Below are positions 11,699 to 22,779 of a DNA stretch of 62,000 bases, piece by piece. Both the position numbers and the translations under genes were made by a program. The DNA is from Phoronis australis (Eukaryota; Phoronida; Phoronidae), in NCBI GenBank assembly GCA_002633005.1, contig NMRA01000067.1, positions 799,812-861,811 of the forward strand. Direction: 5' to 3'. How positions within the stretch are numbered: position 1 is the first letter of the stretch; each line of letters starts with the position of its first letter. The notes under the pieces were generated by a model. The model was given only the letters and a program-made list of their open reading frames with translations, searched no databases and had not been told where the DNA came from.

Positions 11699-12315
11699 CC
11701 GTAGACCCATAGGAGTTTTGTCCATAGGTTTAAATATACTTGACCTTTTTCTTCAGAACTACGCCGACAATTTGATTTTAATATACATTTATTTTAAATG
11801 AAGAAAGCCAATACAGTTTGACATATGACTTGATATCAATGTAATTGCTTCAACGGGACATCCGTCGTTACTCCATATCGCCGAATTTTGCGATTTCGGT
11901 TTGACTTACTGGTAAAAGAGCGATGAATGGGCTTTAAGGTCGTGTAAACTTCATTTACCGCAGCATGTGCTTTTTCCCCCCTTCATCAAGTCCTGATGAA
12001 GAACCGGTCTCGGAGAATTGTACACTTAAAAATATACCATGCCGAAATAAAAATCCACGCCCAATCATCTCGTTATTTAAAACTGCATGTATACGCTCTC
12101 ATAATTGTCCTAAAATTTCCCCGGTTTGACGTGACCGGTCTTCAGACTGATGCTGCACTATTGCGGATTTTTACACCGATACTCGTCTTTTGCCTCTGCT
12201 CCCTGTCATCGTTTTTACAAACTTTTGTGGAACGGTTAGAACATGGCCTCTGAGGAAATATGCTGGGCCAGTGCAGATTCATGAGCGCTTTTTTGGCAAA
12301 ATTTAATATGCTTTT
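11699..12315. other. No gene; a short palindrome near 11980
   Basis: Contains CTTCATCAAGTCCTGATGAAG, with 8-bp arms (from about 11981), followed by a CCG-GTCT-CGG mini hairpin, resembling the ends of some Penelope-like or related elements. The 85-codon frame at 11996-12253 has no domain. Confidence 0.35.
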
Positions 12316-12445
12316 CAGTGGCGGATTTAGAGGGGGGGGGGCCGAGGGGGCCATGCCCCCCCCCCTAAAATTCCCCCAGATTCCATTTGGCAGTTCGGGG
12401 GTGTGAATGTCTGACCTCCAAAATCATGGCTAACACTCTGAACTA
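12316..12445 (-). repeat. GGCGGATC-ended MITE-like repeat, inverted relative to 3121
   Basis: Starts CAGTGGCGGATTTAGAGGGG. The interior (AGATTCCATTTGGCAG, GGGGGTGTGAATGTC) is the reverse complement of the interior of the repeat at 3121-3282. Confidence 0.65.
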
Positions 12446-12779
12446 AACACCAATTTAATACGTTAACTTGCTGAAAAGTTCGAATTTTCGATGTTAGGCC
12501 TTTACGGAAACATCTTCAATTGCTCAGAAAAATCTGTAAATCTGGTGTCCAAACTACTCAAATGCAATTTCGACAACACACTGTGTGATATCCATTATCA
12601 TCAATATGAACTACTTTAAAACTGGAATGCCCCTTGCATACTCATTTTTAAAGGAATGCATATCAAAAGTGAAACACGAGAAGCTTTACTTGCCTCTTTT
12701 GTAGCCAGTGGAAAAATAGCGAACACTGCATTTCCTTACCCTGTAAATGGATACACACAATCGCCGGTAGGTGTCAGTC
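12446..12779. other. No feature seen
   Basis: AT-rich sequence without coding frames or repeats that I recognise. Confidence 0.4.
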
Positions 12780-13033
12780 ATCCCGATCAATGAGCTATAT
12801 AAATTTATCTCATTGGTTTTAACCAATCACAAATTCCTCCGATTCTTTAACACAAGTTACGCTAAAGGTGAGAATGAGTGACCATAAGGCCAATAATTAC
12901 AAAAATTCTTTACACTGAACAAAAATTTCACCTGATTGCCTAAATATATGTTCAATTCCGAGCTCACGCATACGCGATCTTGAGATTAAGCAGAATTCCA
13001 AGTTCACGCACAACAGATCAAAGACGCTAACGG
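12780..13033 (+). repeat. Dispersed repeat family R1, left part (interrupted)
   Basis: Matches 23385-23620 almost base for base (TATCTCATTGGTTTTAACCA, ACACTGAACAAAAATTTCAC). The copy continues after the inserted P-like element at 15089 (ACGGTCTCTGTCACGATGGG). The last eight bases, GCTAACGG at 13026-13033, are repeated at 15089-15096 as a target duplication. Confidence 0.75.
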
Positions 13034-13348
13034 CAAGGAGTGTACGAGTATAGGAGAGTTCACTCCGCCATTTTACCATTCGCCGCAATGGTTACCGGTC
13101 GAAACACTAGCGCTCCAAGCGGTGAATAATCAATACTTACTTAGGAGCGCAGTCCGAACAATGTAAACACTGATGAATTCATACTTTAATGACGTTCAAC
13201 GTGCAATAAAATTACTGTGTGATTGAAAATGGTTAGAATACGTAAACTAACATCCACTTATAATCGAATGAGAATGAAAATGTGTATTTTAATCAATATT
13301 AAAGTGTATTTGTTTTTATTCTTTTGAAGCTCCCTTCAAAATCTATCA

Positions 13349-13835
13349 NNNNNNNNNNNNNNNNNNNNNNNNNNNNNNNNNNNNNNNNNNNNNNNNNNNN
13401 NNNNNNNNNNNNNNNNNNNNNNNNNNNNNNNNNNNNNNNNNNNNNNNNNNNNNNNNNNNNNNNNNNNNNNNNNNNNNNNNNNNNNNNNNNNNNNNNNNNN
13501 NNNNNNNNNNNNNNNNNNNNNNNNNNNNNNNNNNNNNNNNNNNNNNNNNNNNNNNNNNNNNNNNNNNNNNNNNNNNNNNNNNNNNNNNNNNNNNNNNNNN
13601 NNNNNNNNNNNNNNNNNNNNNNNNNNNNNNNNNNNNNNNNNNNNNNNNNNNNNNNNNNNNNNNNNNNNNNNNNNNNNNNNNNNNNNNNNNNNNNNNNNNN
13701 NNNNNNNNNNNNNNNNNNNNNNNNNNNNNNNNNNNNNNNNNNNNNNNNNNNNNNNNNNNNNNNNNNNNNNNNNNNNNNNNNNNNNNNNNNNNNNNNNNNN
13801 NNNNNNNNNNNNNNNNNNNNNNNNNNNNNNNNNNN
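13349..13835. other. Assembly gap (487 N)
   Basis: Run of N inside the P-like element. Frames reported across it are meaningless. Confidence 0.99.
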
Positions 13836-13837
13836 GT

Positions 13838-14019
13838 GTCATTGAGAAGCAAAATGATATGGATAGCTTGGGTTTAACAAAATGTCAGCCCACCATTCAG
13901 ACTCTAAAAGACCCATCAGTTTCACTTTGGCTCTCTTCAAATCACAGGCTAACCATTCATAAACTGTTTCAATCTGATCAACCTTAGTAAAATACGAAAA
14001 CCAGATTTTGACTAATTGT
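13838..14019 (-). CDS. Open minus-strand stretch inside the P-like element, possible transposase exon
   Basis: About 60 codons open on the minus strand, including IETVYEWLACDLKRAKVKL and then SEWWADILLNPSYPYHF, ending in a stop near 13840. The charged helical look and position downstream of the THAP segment are compatible with transposase. I do not recognise a specific domain, and the N gap begins just beyond the end. Confidence 0.35.
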
Positions 14020-14240
14020 CCTTTCTACACGTGATGTTCCAGTACTTGCTTTGTGAGACGATAATCAGAAATGCAAAAAGCCTATTCCACAGCTGTAACA
14101 TAATTTCCGTAGAACTTTTTGACGTCTTCATTTTTGGTGGACTGGGGACATCAAATACTGCTCGGGCACTGCATTCAATACCAGCTTGTTCTTCATTCAT
14201 CAACATGGACTCCTCGAAGTGATGAGAGCATAAGTTGCAG
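14012..14240 (-). pseudogene. THAP-domain C-terminal half (P-like transposase exon)
   Basis: The minus-strand frame reads SKNCNLCSHHFEESMLMNE and then AVFDVPSPPK. This resembles the second half of a THAP zinc finger: the C-x2-H-F pair (CSHHF), then an Ala-Val-Phe-Asp stretch where THAP proteins have AVPTIF, then a Pro-rich exit. An in-frame stop lies just 5', and a splice acceptor-like TACTTGTCCAAG precedes it, so the first half would be on another exon or lost. The frame stays open to the stop at 14012-14014 with no further domain. The zinc-finger reading is an inference from these motifs. Confidence 0.55.
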
Positions 14241-14251
14241 TTCTTGGACAA

Positions 14252-15000
14252 GTAGGATGCACTCTATTCATAAGGTCGGCTCCCAGTGCTTGCACCTGAA
14301 CAGAAACCAATGAGAGACTCAGGAACAAACCTCATACTCACCAGGTTCACAGAGACTGGTAGCCTACACTAAACTACACTACAGAAGTCCTGTCGTGCTG
14401 TGATTGTGATAGAGACAAAAGCGTGTTGGTGTCAACTAAAAAAACTAGGACTCAAATGTCGATTCACGGATATTTTAAGGGCTGCACAACTTTTCACCGA
14501 GATCCACAGATTCTCTGACTTGACTAATGAAAGACTTAAAAGGCCCTGTGGCCTGTGGCTGTGATTGTACCATGACCGTGTCACCACGATCATTCATATT
14601 CACCCATGGCCATGGGAATGTTTTCCTAAAATTATCCCTGCGATCGTTGGAGTGACATTTTGATTTGGAATACATGGACTGCAAGTATCCAAAAAGCTGA
14701 CGATCACATCGTACGTTAATCATAGTCCTCTATCCGCCGGCTGCCCAGTAAGTCTAGCCTACACTGCAGACAACAGACAGTGCCGGGCACCGGGACTGCG
14801 ATCGACTTGTCTAACAACCGTGAACAGAACACACAAAATGAAAGACAATGTATCATATTATTGAATAACAGATAATCCTTACCTTTCTGGATCCTTAGGA
14901 AACCTACAAAATGACATGTCTGGGGTTTTCGTGGATGAATTCATGCAATTTATCGCGCTGCAAAATGCGTCCGTCCCCATTGTTTTGGCGCTTCCTGGTT
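14252..15000 (-). other. Rest of P-like element, no domain recognised
   Basis: Contains an 82-codon minus-strand frame (14475-14723) with no recognised motif. It may be an upstream transposase exon or noise. Confidence 0.3.
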
Positions 15001-15088
15001 GACCGTAGCTTGTTCACCACTTGGCGGCGCTAGTAGTAGCGGTAACAGCGAACTCACAAGTGAACTCTCCTATACTACTACACTCCTT

Positions 15089-15275
15089 GCTAACGGTCTC
15101 TGTCACGATGGGAATTTCCCATATCTCGCTGCCTGACTCACGTCTTAGTCTATCACGGATGTGGTAGTTTATTGGCCGATCAGGAAACGACTGCAAAGAA
15201 TAGGTGAATTTGTTTAAAGTGCCTTTTCACTCAGTCTCAGGAAATTGTGAAGGTGGATACGCACAACAACTTTTC
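15089..15275 (+). repeat. Dispersed repeat R1, right part after the P-like insertion
   Basis: Continues the host repeat: ACGATGGGAATTTCCCAT, ACTCACGTCTTAGTC, GTGCCTTTTCACTC and CAGGAAATTGTGAAG all recur in order at 23786-23965. It is then interrupted at about 15275 by unrelated sequence, and the match resumes at 15878. Confidence 0.7.
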
Positions 15276-15877
15276 TAAATTGTAGCAACATGTTTCGGCG
15301 GCAAAACATCCACCATTGTCAAGCTTGGATGGATGAATGCCTGGATGGCTACAAGTATACAATAGGCCTACATCTTGGCATCCATTCTCTAAATAATTTT
15401 TTTTTGATACCGCGGAAACATGCCGCGGGGTCTTAGAAAAGTTGTTTTCTTTTTTCAAACTTTACTTGTGTTTGTCAGAACGAGATCTTAATAACTAGGT
15501 CTACCATGAAATCCCAGGCAACAGACATAGGTAGACATTCCCGATAACAGTACCTTGATTTTGTGGGCTGTCAACTGATGAATGCTTGAGAACATGTTGC
15601 TTCATGTTCCAATTCCCTTGCTTGCATCCCCATGTAGACGGATATACCATTTCATATATCCCTTGTACATGCGAACTACAGCCTATATGGTTTAAAGTAG
15701 CATATTTTATTGCATTTGAGGCTGGCCCAAAGTACAATAACAAACATGTATACAACATTACAAGTACAGTTAAATACAAAACATTGAGTTAAGGAACTTT
15801 TCTCTTTGCAATGTAGCAAAATACGTGAACTTTACAATGTTTGCATCAATAGTTTTCATATATAATCATGTTGAAAT
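15276..15877. mobile_element. Unclassified insertion within R1/CR1-like block
   Basis: About 600 bp present here but absent at the equivalent point in block 2 (around 23968). ACAACTTTTCTAA at its left is matched inverted by TTAGAAAAGTTGTT near 15433. No coding domain is recognised, so the class is unknown. Confidence 0.5.
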
Positions 15878-18735
15878 AATTATTGGGACCATATGCAGAG
15901 AATTTCTCGCTAACACTGGTCACCCTCACATTCGACCTCAGCCCCAGACAACTTTTGTGTTGCCTATTCAGCACGCCCTTTGTATTGATGTAGATGTGAC
16001 CTAATGAACTGGAAAGATAATAGCTAGCACTACTGTCTCAACAATGGTTGTTGTTATTACAGCCAAATTTGTTATCTCTGGCATTTGCACAGAGTTGGGC
16101 TGCAACTGTGGAGTATTGCTGCCTGATGTCTGCATGAGCATTACACACCAACAAAAAGTGCAGCATCTTTAAGGTAGTTCACATTACAGAAAACACAAAT
16201 TCTATTATAGTAATCTGGGCTGTGTGTGTGTGTTTTTATTAAAGATACTATTGTAAACTCCGTTTACCTTTCCAACAAACTCCTCTATAGTGACTTCAGA
16301 GTTACTACTAGTTTTCATAGTTAAACACTGGATAGCATAGTTGAGTCAATGTGAATGTGTTATATTTCGCGACTTCTAGTCGGTGCCATGAATTTTATGA
16401 TGACAATTGTCTTGCATCAGAATCTCACCTGCTGCCTGCTGGTTTGGTAATGAAGCAGAATACTGGCAACATTGTTCAAAAGTTGTAGATTTTGAAAGTC
16501 ACATTTGTTGTCCGATTTCCAAAATTCAAAAACCTAACCAGGTGCACTTTTCACAAACTATTTGAATGTGCTATTTAATAGTTTTTGAAACGAAAATTTA
16601 AAAAATACTATTATCGCCTCCAGTGTGTTTATGAGGGGGTCTGATTATGTAGGGAATGACAACATAAGCACCCTGTGGCATCCAGAGGCATTGTAATTGC
16701 CCAAGATTATGTGGTGGCGTTTTTATTGCCAATAAGAATACATGAGCTCACTTGAATCCATTCTACTCACTGATTGTGAAATAATGTGGCTAAAGCTTAG
16801 CGTTTGCGGTTCCCGCGACATGTACATTGCTGCATACTACCGTCCCCCAGATGACACTGGTGAATCTTTCGAACACCTCAGCTCTTCCATTAATAGAATT
16901 ACAAATAAAAATGTCTGTATTTACATTGGTTGTGATTTTAACTGCCCTCACATTGACTGGAACACCTACTCAACCCTTCCAAACACGTCAAATATAAATC
17001 TCTGTGACAAACTTCTAGATGTCATTTAAGATGACTTCTCTGAACAAAATGTAACAAATCCTACCCGTGGAAACAATTAACATTCTAGACCTCCTTCTAA
17101 CAAACAATCCCTGTAGCATAGTTAAAACTGAGGTCATTCCTAGCCTTAGTGACCACGATATTGTCTTGATAGAAATCAAAGTAAATCCTGGTGCACATAA
17201 AACCCAGAAAAATCTATTCAATAAAGGAAATATGATGAACTTAAAATATACCGGTACTTGACTACTTTTAAGGATCATAGTTCCTCCTCCGTAAACGACA
17301 TGTGCACCGACTTTACAACACATGTTCGTGATGCCACTGAACGTTTCATCCCCCACAAAAAACTACAAGACTAAAAAACCAAATTCCTTGGGTAAATCCT
17401 AAAATCAAAAAACTTAGAAAACGAGATAAGCTCTTTCGCTGCTCAAAACACACTGGAAATGAAACAGACAAAAAACTTCTTGAATCTCAGAAAACTAGTC
17501 CAACATTAAACTGGCAAAGCTAATACTGGAACTACATCAACAATATAATTACACCTTCCCAAAGCCAAAAATATTTTACTCATTTATTAAAAGTCTCAAC
17601 AAAGAATCACCCAATATTGCTCCTTTAAAAAATATGGCATCCTACACAACAACCCAAAAACAAAATCAGAAGTATTGAACACACACCTCTCCTCGGTCTT
17701 CACAAAAACAATACAGTTACACCCATCAAGGGCACAAGCCCCTTTAACTCCATGCCTGATATAACTTTCTCCACTGACGGTATCAGCAAAATGTTGCAGA
17801 ACCTCAACCTTCATAAAGCTGCTGGGCCAAGTGAAATATCCCCTCACATTCTCAAGCAGCTGCAGAAGAAATTCAGGAAATTTTTACCAAATCCTACCAA
17901 TTGTCAACAGTCCCGTCAGAATGGCGAACTGCAAGTGTAGCACTCATCTTCAAACTTGAAAAGACTATAAAACCTTGGCTTCAAATTACCATCCAATATT
18001 ACTCACCTGCATCTGCTCCAAACTTATGAAGCACATAGTTGTCAGTAACATTATACCTCATCGTGACACAAATAATAAACGTTACACCAGCGAGCATGGT
18101 TTTGTCACTTCCATAGATGAAATACTCCAAACTATGGAGGCAGGCACTCAAACCGACGCTGTGGTACTGGAATTCTTCAAAGCCTTCGATAAGGTATCTT
18201 ATCCAAGACTCTTGGAGAAGATGAGATACTATGGTGTAAGGGGTCTTGCCCACAATTGGATCCAGTCCTGTGTACCTCATAGAACACAGAGAGTTGTTGT
18301 TGATGGTGAGTTCCCAAATTCATCCCCAGTTCAGTCAGGGGTGCCCCAGGGCTCTGTCCTTGGTCCTGCACTCTTTAACAACCTTCATGACTCCATTCTT
18401 TCAAATGTCTGTCTCTTTGCCGATGATACAGTCCTCTGTAGACCCATTGCTTCGCCCCATGATTGCCAAATACTTCAGCAAGACTGAGCCTCCCTAGCCT
18501 GGGAAAAATCCTGGAAAATGGATTTCAGCGTTTCCAAATGCAATATTCTACGTGTCCACAGAAAACGTTCTCCCATAATTTACAATTACAATCTTCACGA
18601 CTCACTGATCAAATGCATAAATCACGCCCCCTACCTTGGGGTCACTCTTACCAATAATTTATCATGGAACACTCACATAGACACAATCACCTCTAAGGCG
18701 AACAGAACTCTTGGCTTCACGAAGCGTGTTGTATA
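15878..18735 (+). mobile_element. CR1-like non-LTR retrotransposon, 5' and RT part (block 1)
   Basis: 16742-17027 encodes an apurinic-type endonuclease (YIAAYYRPPDD, IYIGCDFNCPHIDW), continued in another frame at about 17067-17261 (ILDLLLTNNP, SLSDHDIVLIE). 17752-18487 encodes reverse transcriptase: HKAAGPSEISP, ASNYHPILLTCICSKL, the A box FFKAFDKV, SGVPQGSVLGPALFN and the catalytic LFADDTVL. Frame changes and stops make it inactive. The RT thumb part ends at 18735 (ANRTLGFTKRVV), where a Gypsy element begins; the 3' part resumes at about 22353. It is about as long as expected for CR1 up to that point. Confidence 0.85.
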
Positions 18736-19316
18736 GCTTAAGCATAGTTAGTTTATTTAGTTTCCAATAGATGGCGCTTGCATACATACATTGTCTGTCT
18801 GTTAGTCCTCAGTTCAGTAAAGGTCATATCTGAAACTTCTGAGCTCTACTCTAAATGCTGATTTTGAATACACAAAATCGCTTATCGCAACATGGTGGTG
18901 ACGTATATGGATGACTAACTGTACGTAGAACCCTCTGGTGACATTTTTGTGCTGATTGTGTGAACTCTGTCACAATCTGACACGGTACTGCTGACGGTGT
19001 GTTTACTACTGACGGTGTGTTTACTGCTGACGGTGTGTTTACTGCCAAGACACGTATCCGCCTTACAGTTCTCATTCTGTGACTGTTAATTGTACTGTAG
19101 ATCCCCAACGCTCACAATGCCACCCAAACCAGTCTGGCGTTAATCCTCCGTCTACCCCAGACTTATCAGGATTGTCTGCAAAGAAAAACTGGAAACTTTA
19201 AACAAAGTGGGAGAACTATTGCATCATATCACAGTTTAGTGTACACCCTCTACCCTGGATCTTCTGTTACATGCTGTGGGTGACGATGGACTTAAGATCT
19301 ACAATGGTTTTTAGTT

Positions 19317-19840
19317 TGACACTGAAGAGCCAATTGCCAAATTTGATGCTTTCGCAGTAGGTGACCTTAATGAAGCCTACGAACGTTTTGTCTTTAATCA
19401 GCGCAATCAAAGAGATGATGAAAATTTTGAACAGTTCCTAGCTGAGATATGGCTCATCATCAAGACATGCAACCACCCTGTTGAGTCCCAAAATTCCATA
19501 TTGAGAGATCGTATCGTCTTTGGCATAAATGACAAAGAAACAATGACGACTACTGCGTGAGGCAAGTCTAACCCTTGAAAAATGCATTCCGATCTGTAAA
19601 ACAGCGGAAACTGCGGCTGAACAAGTGAAGGCATTACATCCAGAACCTGTTTTAACATGCGTAACTACCTACAGAAAACCTGCGCACAAACCTTCAGCCA
19701 CGTCGGTGCCTATGGTCTGCAAATTCTGTGGTTTGATGCATTGTATGCCAAAAGCAGATTGTCCAGCCTGGGGCAAAATGTGCTTTAACTCCAATAAGTA
19801 AAATTATTTTGCGTCAAAATGCCCCACTGCTAGTAAGGTT
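19317..19840 (+). pseudogene. Gypsy gag and nucleocapsid remnant
   Basis: 19317-19558 reads EAYERFVFNQRNQRDDENFE and continues LRDRIVFGINDKET, typical of the gag C-terminal region of invertebrate Gypsy elements. About 19720-19840 encodes a knuckle-like pattern CKFCGLMHCMPKADCPAWGK followed by NYFASKC, with one in-frame stop. It would package element RNA into particles. It is inactive. Confidence 0.75.
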
Positions 19841-19904
19841 CACAATGTGGTCACTGATGGGAGTGAAGATGGCTATTTGTTCACTGTAACTGGAGACAAA
19901 AAGC

Positions 19905-19996
19905 CTCGCATCACAGCCAAACTCATGGTAAACTGCAATCCTGTATATTTCTTGCTAGATACAGGTGCTGACATCAATATTATTAGCCAATGATTT
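19905..19996 (+). pseudogene. Gypsy aspartic protease remnant
   Basis: The frame encodes VYFLLDTGADINIIS, with the catalytic D-T/S-G triad (DTG) of retroelement proteases, then a stop at about 19993. The flap region is not clear. Confidence 0.75.
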
Positions 19997-20220
19997 GTAG
20001 TCTCTGGTGATATTCGACAAACCACTTGTAAAATCGTGATGTGGAGTGGTTCACGTGTAACACCAGTTGGTGTTTAATGAGCGCACTAACCAAACCCACG
20101 ATGTAGTTTTTGTTGTCGTACCTGATGACATGCGCTGTATACTAGGACTCAGAACAGTGCTCGACATGAATCTGATCACAGTTAATGACCACCACTTCTT
20201 ATCATAAGTAGCAAAAGAAA

Positions 20221-20930
20221 ATGTGTCTCGGTGACCTGGGTGAGGCCCATCTCTCTGTGACCAAGGTTATCAAACCTCGTGCTTTGCCATGTAGAAATGT
20301 ACCTGTTGCACAGCGTGATTCCGTAAAGGAAGAAATCAACTGCCTGGTTACTTTTGGAGTCCTGGTACCCGTAACAGAACCTACTGAATGGGTCAGCCAT
20401 GTGACTGCTGTTCACAAACCTAATAGCAAACTGCGGCTGTGCATTGATCCTCAGCCCCTGAACCAAGCATTGCTTAGGGAGCTTCCTACTGTGGACGACA
20501 TACTGCTCATGCTAACACATGCTAAGGTGTTCTCAAAACTGGATGTGCAGAACGCATTTTGGCATGTATGACTGGATAGAGAGTCATCAGAACTTATACG
20601 ATAACCCCTTTTGGATGTTTCTGGTGGGCAAGACTCCCATTTGGACTTTAAGTGTCCAGAGAAGTATTTCAACGTCAACTCACTGAAGCCCAGAGTGGGT
20701 TTTTAAGAAGGACTATTCACAATTGCAGATGACATAGCTGTAATTGGATGCGAACAGACTAAGACCAAAGCAATGAAAGATCATGATAAGCTGAGACAAC
20801 TCTTTGAACACTTTGAATAGAGACACATTGTGTTAAACCAAGACAAGAAAGAAATCCAGAAATCTGAAATAACCTTCCACAGACATCTTTTCACTGACAA
20901 AGGTATAAAGCTGATGATCGCAAAATAGAA
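20221..20930 (+). pseudogene. Gypsy reverse transcriptase remnant
   Basis: 20221-20571 carries the RT fingers and palm: EEINCLVTFGVLVPVTEPTE, KLRLCIDPQPLNQAL and FSKLDVQNAFWHV with the first catalytic Asp. After a stop and frameshift the second catalytic motif appears as IADDIAVIG at about 20724, followed by LNQDKKEIQKSEITFHRH. Gypsy-type order and spacing are kept, but the frame is broken at least three times. Confidence 0.85.
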
Positions 20931-21139
20931 GCTATTTTCCATATGCCGCTGCCTGTTGATGTGTGGAACGGTGCAATAGCTCTCTCGATTTCTACCTGGT
21001 TTGTCTACTGATTTAGAAAATTTGCGTGCTCTGACAAGAAATGACTACATGGAACTGGTCCCGTGATTATGACGCTGCTTTGCAGGTGGTGAAAGCTTAT
21101 CTGACACAGACTCCTGGTCTTGCTTACTTTGACAAAGAT

Positions 21140-21451
21140 AAGGAAACCATTGTCCAAGTTGATAGCAGCAAAGATGGTGTGGGTGCTGTTCTCCTCCGAT
21201 AAGGTCATCCAGTTGAATATATGCCTTACTCGTTCCAACCTGAGAGAAACTGGGCCCAGATAGAGAAGGAATTTCTTTATGTTCTATTGGGACTAGAACA
21301 TTTCGATCAGTATACCTATGGAAGGAAAATCATCGTACAGAATGGTCATCGTCCTGTGTCAGCCATATTGAGGAGACCCCTGAGTCAAACTCCTAAGCGT
21401 CTCCAAGGAAGTCTTCTGATGAGACTGTACTGCTATGATGTTGAATTTTAG
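21140..21451 (+). pseudogene. Gypsy RNase H remnant
   Basis: Reads IVQVDSSKDGVGAVLL, stop, then NWAQIEKEFLYVLLGLEHF, YTYGRKIIV and PKRLQGSLLMRLYCYDVEF. The first catalytic Asp (VDSS) and Glu (EKE) are present. The usual SDH/TDH motif reads NGH, so a catalytic Asp is lost. Confidence 0.8.
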
Positions 21452-21739
21452 TTTGTTAAAGGTTCCGAGCTGTGCATTGATGACACACTTATGTGTGCAT
21501 TCCTGAATACTATTGACTATGAAGAAACCTTGAACACGGACATCACAGATGCACGTCTTCAAGAAGTGCAGAAGGCAACTGATGATGATCCCCTGAGGTC
21601 CACTTTAAGGTTATGTATTCTGAATAGGTGGCCTAATAAACATTCCATGCCTGTTGAGCTGAGGTCAGTTACCACAGTATGTGCGACATCCTCTCGTGTG
21701 AAGATGGAATCATCCTAAAGGGTGAAGCGATTGTGATTC

Positions 21740-22262
21740 CCCTACGAGCTGCATAAGGACATAAAAGCTCGCCTACACTCTGCTCATCTTGGCTACAACA
21801 GCATGTTACGTCGTGCTAGGTCATTGGTATACTGGCCCAGGATGACGGAGGACATCAAGAAGCATGTTGAATCCTGTACTCCATGCCAAGAACTTTGACC
21901 TCACAACCAATCGAAATCATTACGACTATACAGAGTGATGGAAAGCCACCATATATACAAAAAGGTATGGAGTGACTGCTTTGAAATTAATGGACGACAA
22001 TACATTGTTGTTATCGACCACTACTCCAGCTTCATAGATGTTGATTCACTTGAGACTGTCGCGGAAGTGATTGGATGTGTTTAAAGAAATATTTTACCCA
22101 ATACGGTATCCCGACAACTCTTGTAACAGATTGTGGAGTGCAGTTCACTTCTCGTGAATTTGCCAACTTAACTACTACGTGGGACATAACACATGTGATG
22201 TCAACGCTAGGACACCACTAATGGAAAGGCTGAAGCAGCCTTCAAGGTCATTAAATACTTAA
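21740..22262 (+). pseudogene. Gypsy integrase remnant
   Basis: The zinc-binding HHCC part is visible (HSAHLGYNSMLRRARSLVYW, then CTPCQEL). It is followed by the DDE core: YIVVIDHYSSFIDV (first Asp) and VTDCGVQFTSREFANL (second Asp). The Glu-bearing SxGxAEAAFK helix is frameshifted here but intact in block 2 near 26535. Confidence 0.8.
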
Positions 22263-22352
22263 CGCTAAAGGTGATGAAAGATGGAACAGACAGACAATGT
22301 ATGTAAGCGAGTGCCATCTATCGGAAACTAAATAAACTAACTATGCGTAAGC

Positions 22353-22778
22353 TACCACTCAAGAAAACGGAACCTCAAATATTCGGTTTGTGATACAAAA
22401 GCCTGCAGGCCTACACTTTTCCAGTGAGGGTCAAACTTGAATACTGGCCTCCTCAGTGTCTGGGATACCTCCACACGCTCCAATATTGACAAGATAGAAA
22501 ATACAGCGTGGAGCAGCCAGGTTCATCCTAAATGGCCACTCCAAAAATTTCTCTCTGTTAAGTCTATGCTCACCACTCTCAGATGGCACATTCTTCAAGA
22601 AAGACATGCTCAAAACATGTGTACAAGACCATAAACAGCCTGGTTGCCATTACCCTCACATACCTTCCACCCCTACATGTTTCCAGATCACCTAATTCCC
22701 ACTCTCATACCTTTGAGATAACATACATTTGAACTCCATACTTACGCAAACTGTTTCTTCTCATCTACTATTTTACTC
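22353..22778 (+). mobile_element. CR1-like element, 3' part resuming after the Gypsy insertion
   Basis: Contains LLSVWDTSTRSNIDKIEN and MLTTLRWHILQERHAQNM, the conserved C-terminal region of CR1/Jockey-like RTs, with frameshifts. It runs to a single N at 22779, after which the sequence is unrelated. Confidence 0.8.
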
Positions 22779-22779
22779 N

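Larger units (their letters stand above)
13034..15088 (-). mobile_element. P-like DNA transposon with THAP domain, 8-bp target duplication
   Basis: Bounded by inverted ends: CAAGGAGTGTACGAGTATAG at the left, and the complement of GTAGTAGTATAGGAGAGTTC at the right. Weaker inverted similarity continues to about 100 bp (GTTACCG, CTAGCGC, CCAAG-GGTGAA). The octamer GCTAACGG flanks both sides (13026-13033, 15089-15096), and the host R1 repeat is contiguous across the insertion. The minus strand holds a THAP-like segment at 14012-14240 and an open stretch at 13838-14019. P-superfamily elements are known for 8-bp target duplications and N-terminal THAP domains. 487 bases are missing (N), so the transposase cannot be read through. 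Confidence 0.7.
18735..22352 (+). mobile_element. Ty3/Gypsy-type LTR retroelement nested in the CR1-like element
   Basis: Order gag - nucleocapsid - protease - RT - RNase H - integrase, all on the plus strand with stops and frameshifts. CR1-like coding sequence lies on both sides (TLGFTKRVV before, VWDTSTRSNIDKIEN after), so this is an insertion. About 60 bp at the left edge (18735-18793, TAGCTTAAGCATAGTTAG...) reappear inverted at the right edge (22283-22352). This is unusual, since LTRs are normally direct. A possible primer-site region (ATGGTGGTGACG) follows the left edge near 18890. Three direct 19-bp units (ACGGTGTGTTTACTGCTG) lie at about 18995-19051. Confidence 0.8.

Noticed and set aside
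11981-12040. Hammerhead ribozyme (CTGATGA followed by a CCG-GTCT-CGG stem)
   Set aside because: The GAAA core box reads GAAT and no flanking stem I or III could be paired by eye. It lies on the opposite strand to the Penelope-like fragment.
13324-13852. Frames of about 170 codons across the N run
   Set aside because: They consist almost only of undetermined residues; the same holds for frames across 28504-28771 and 47524-48071.
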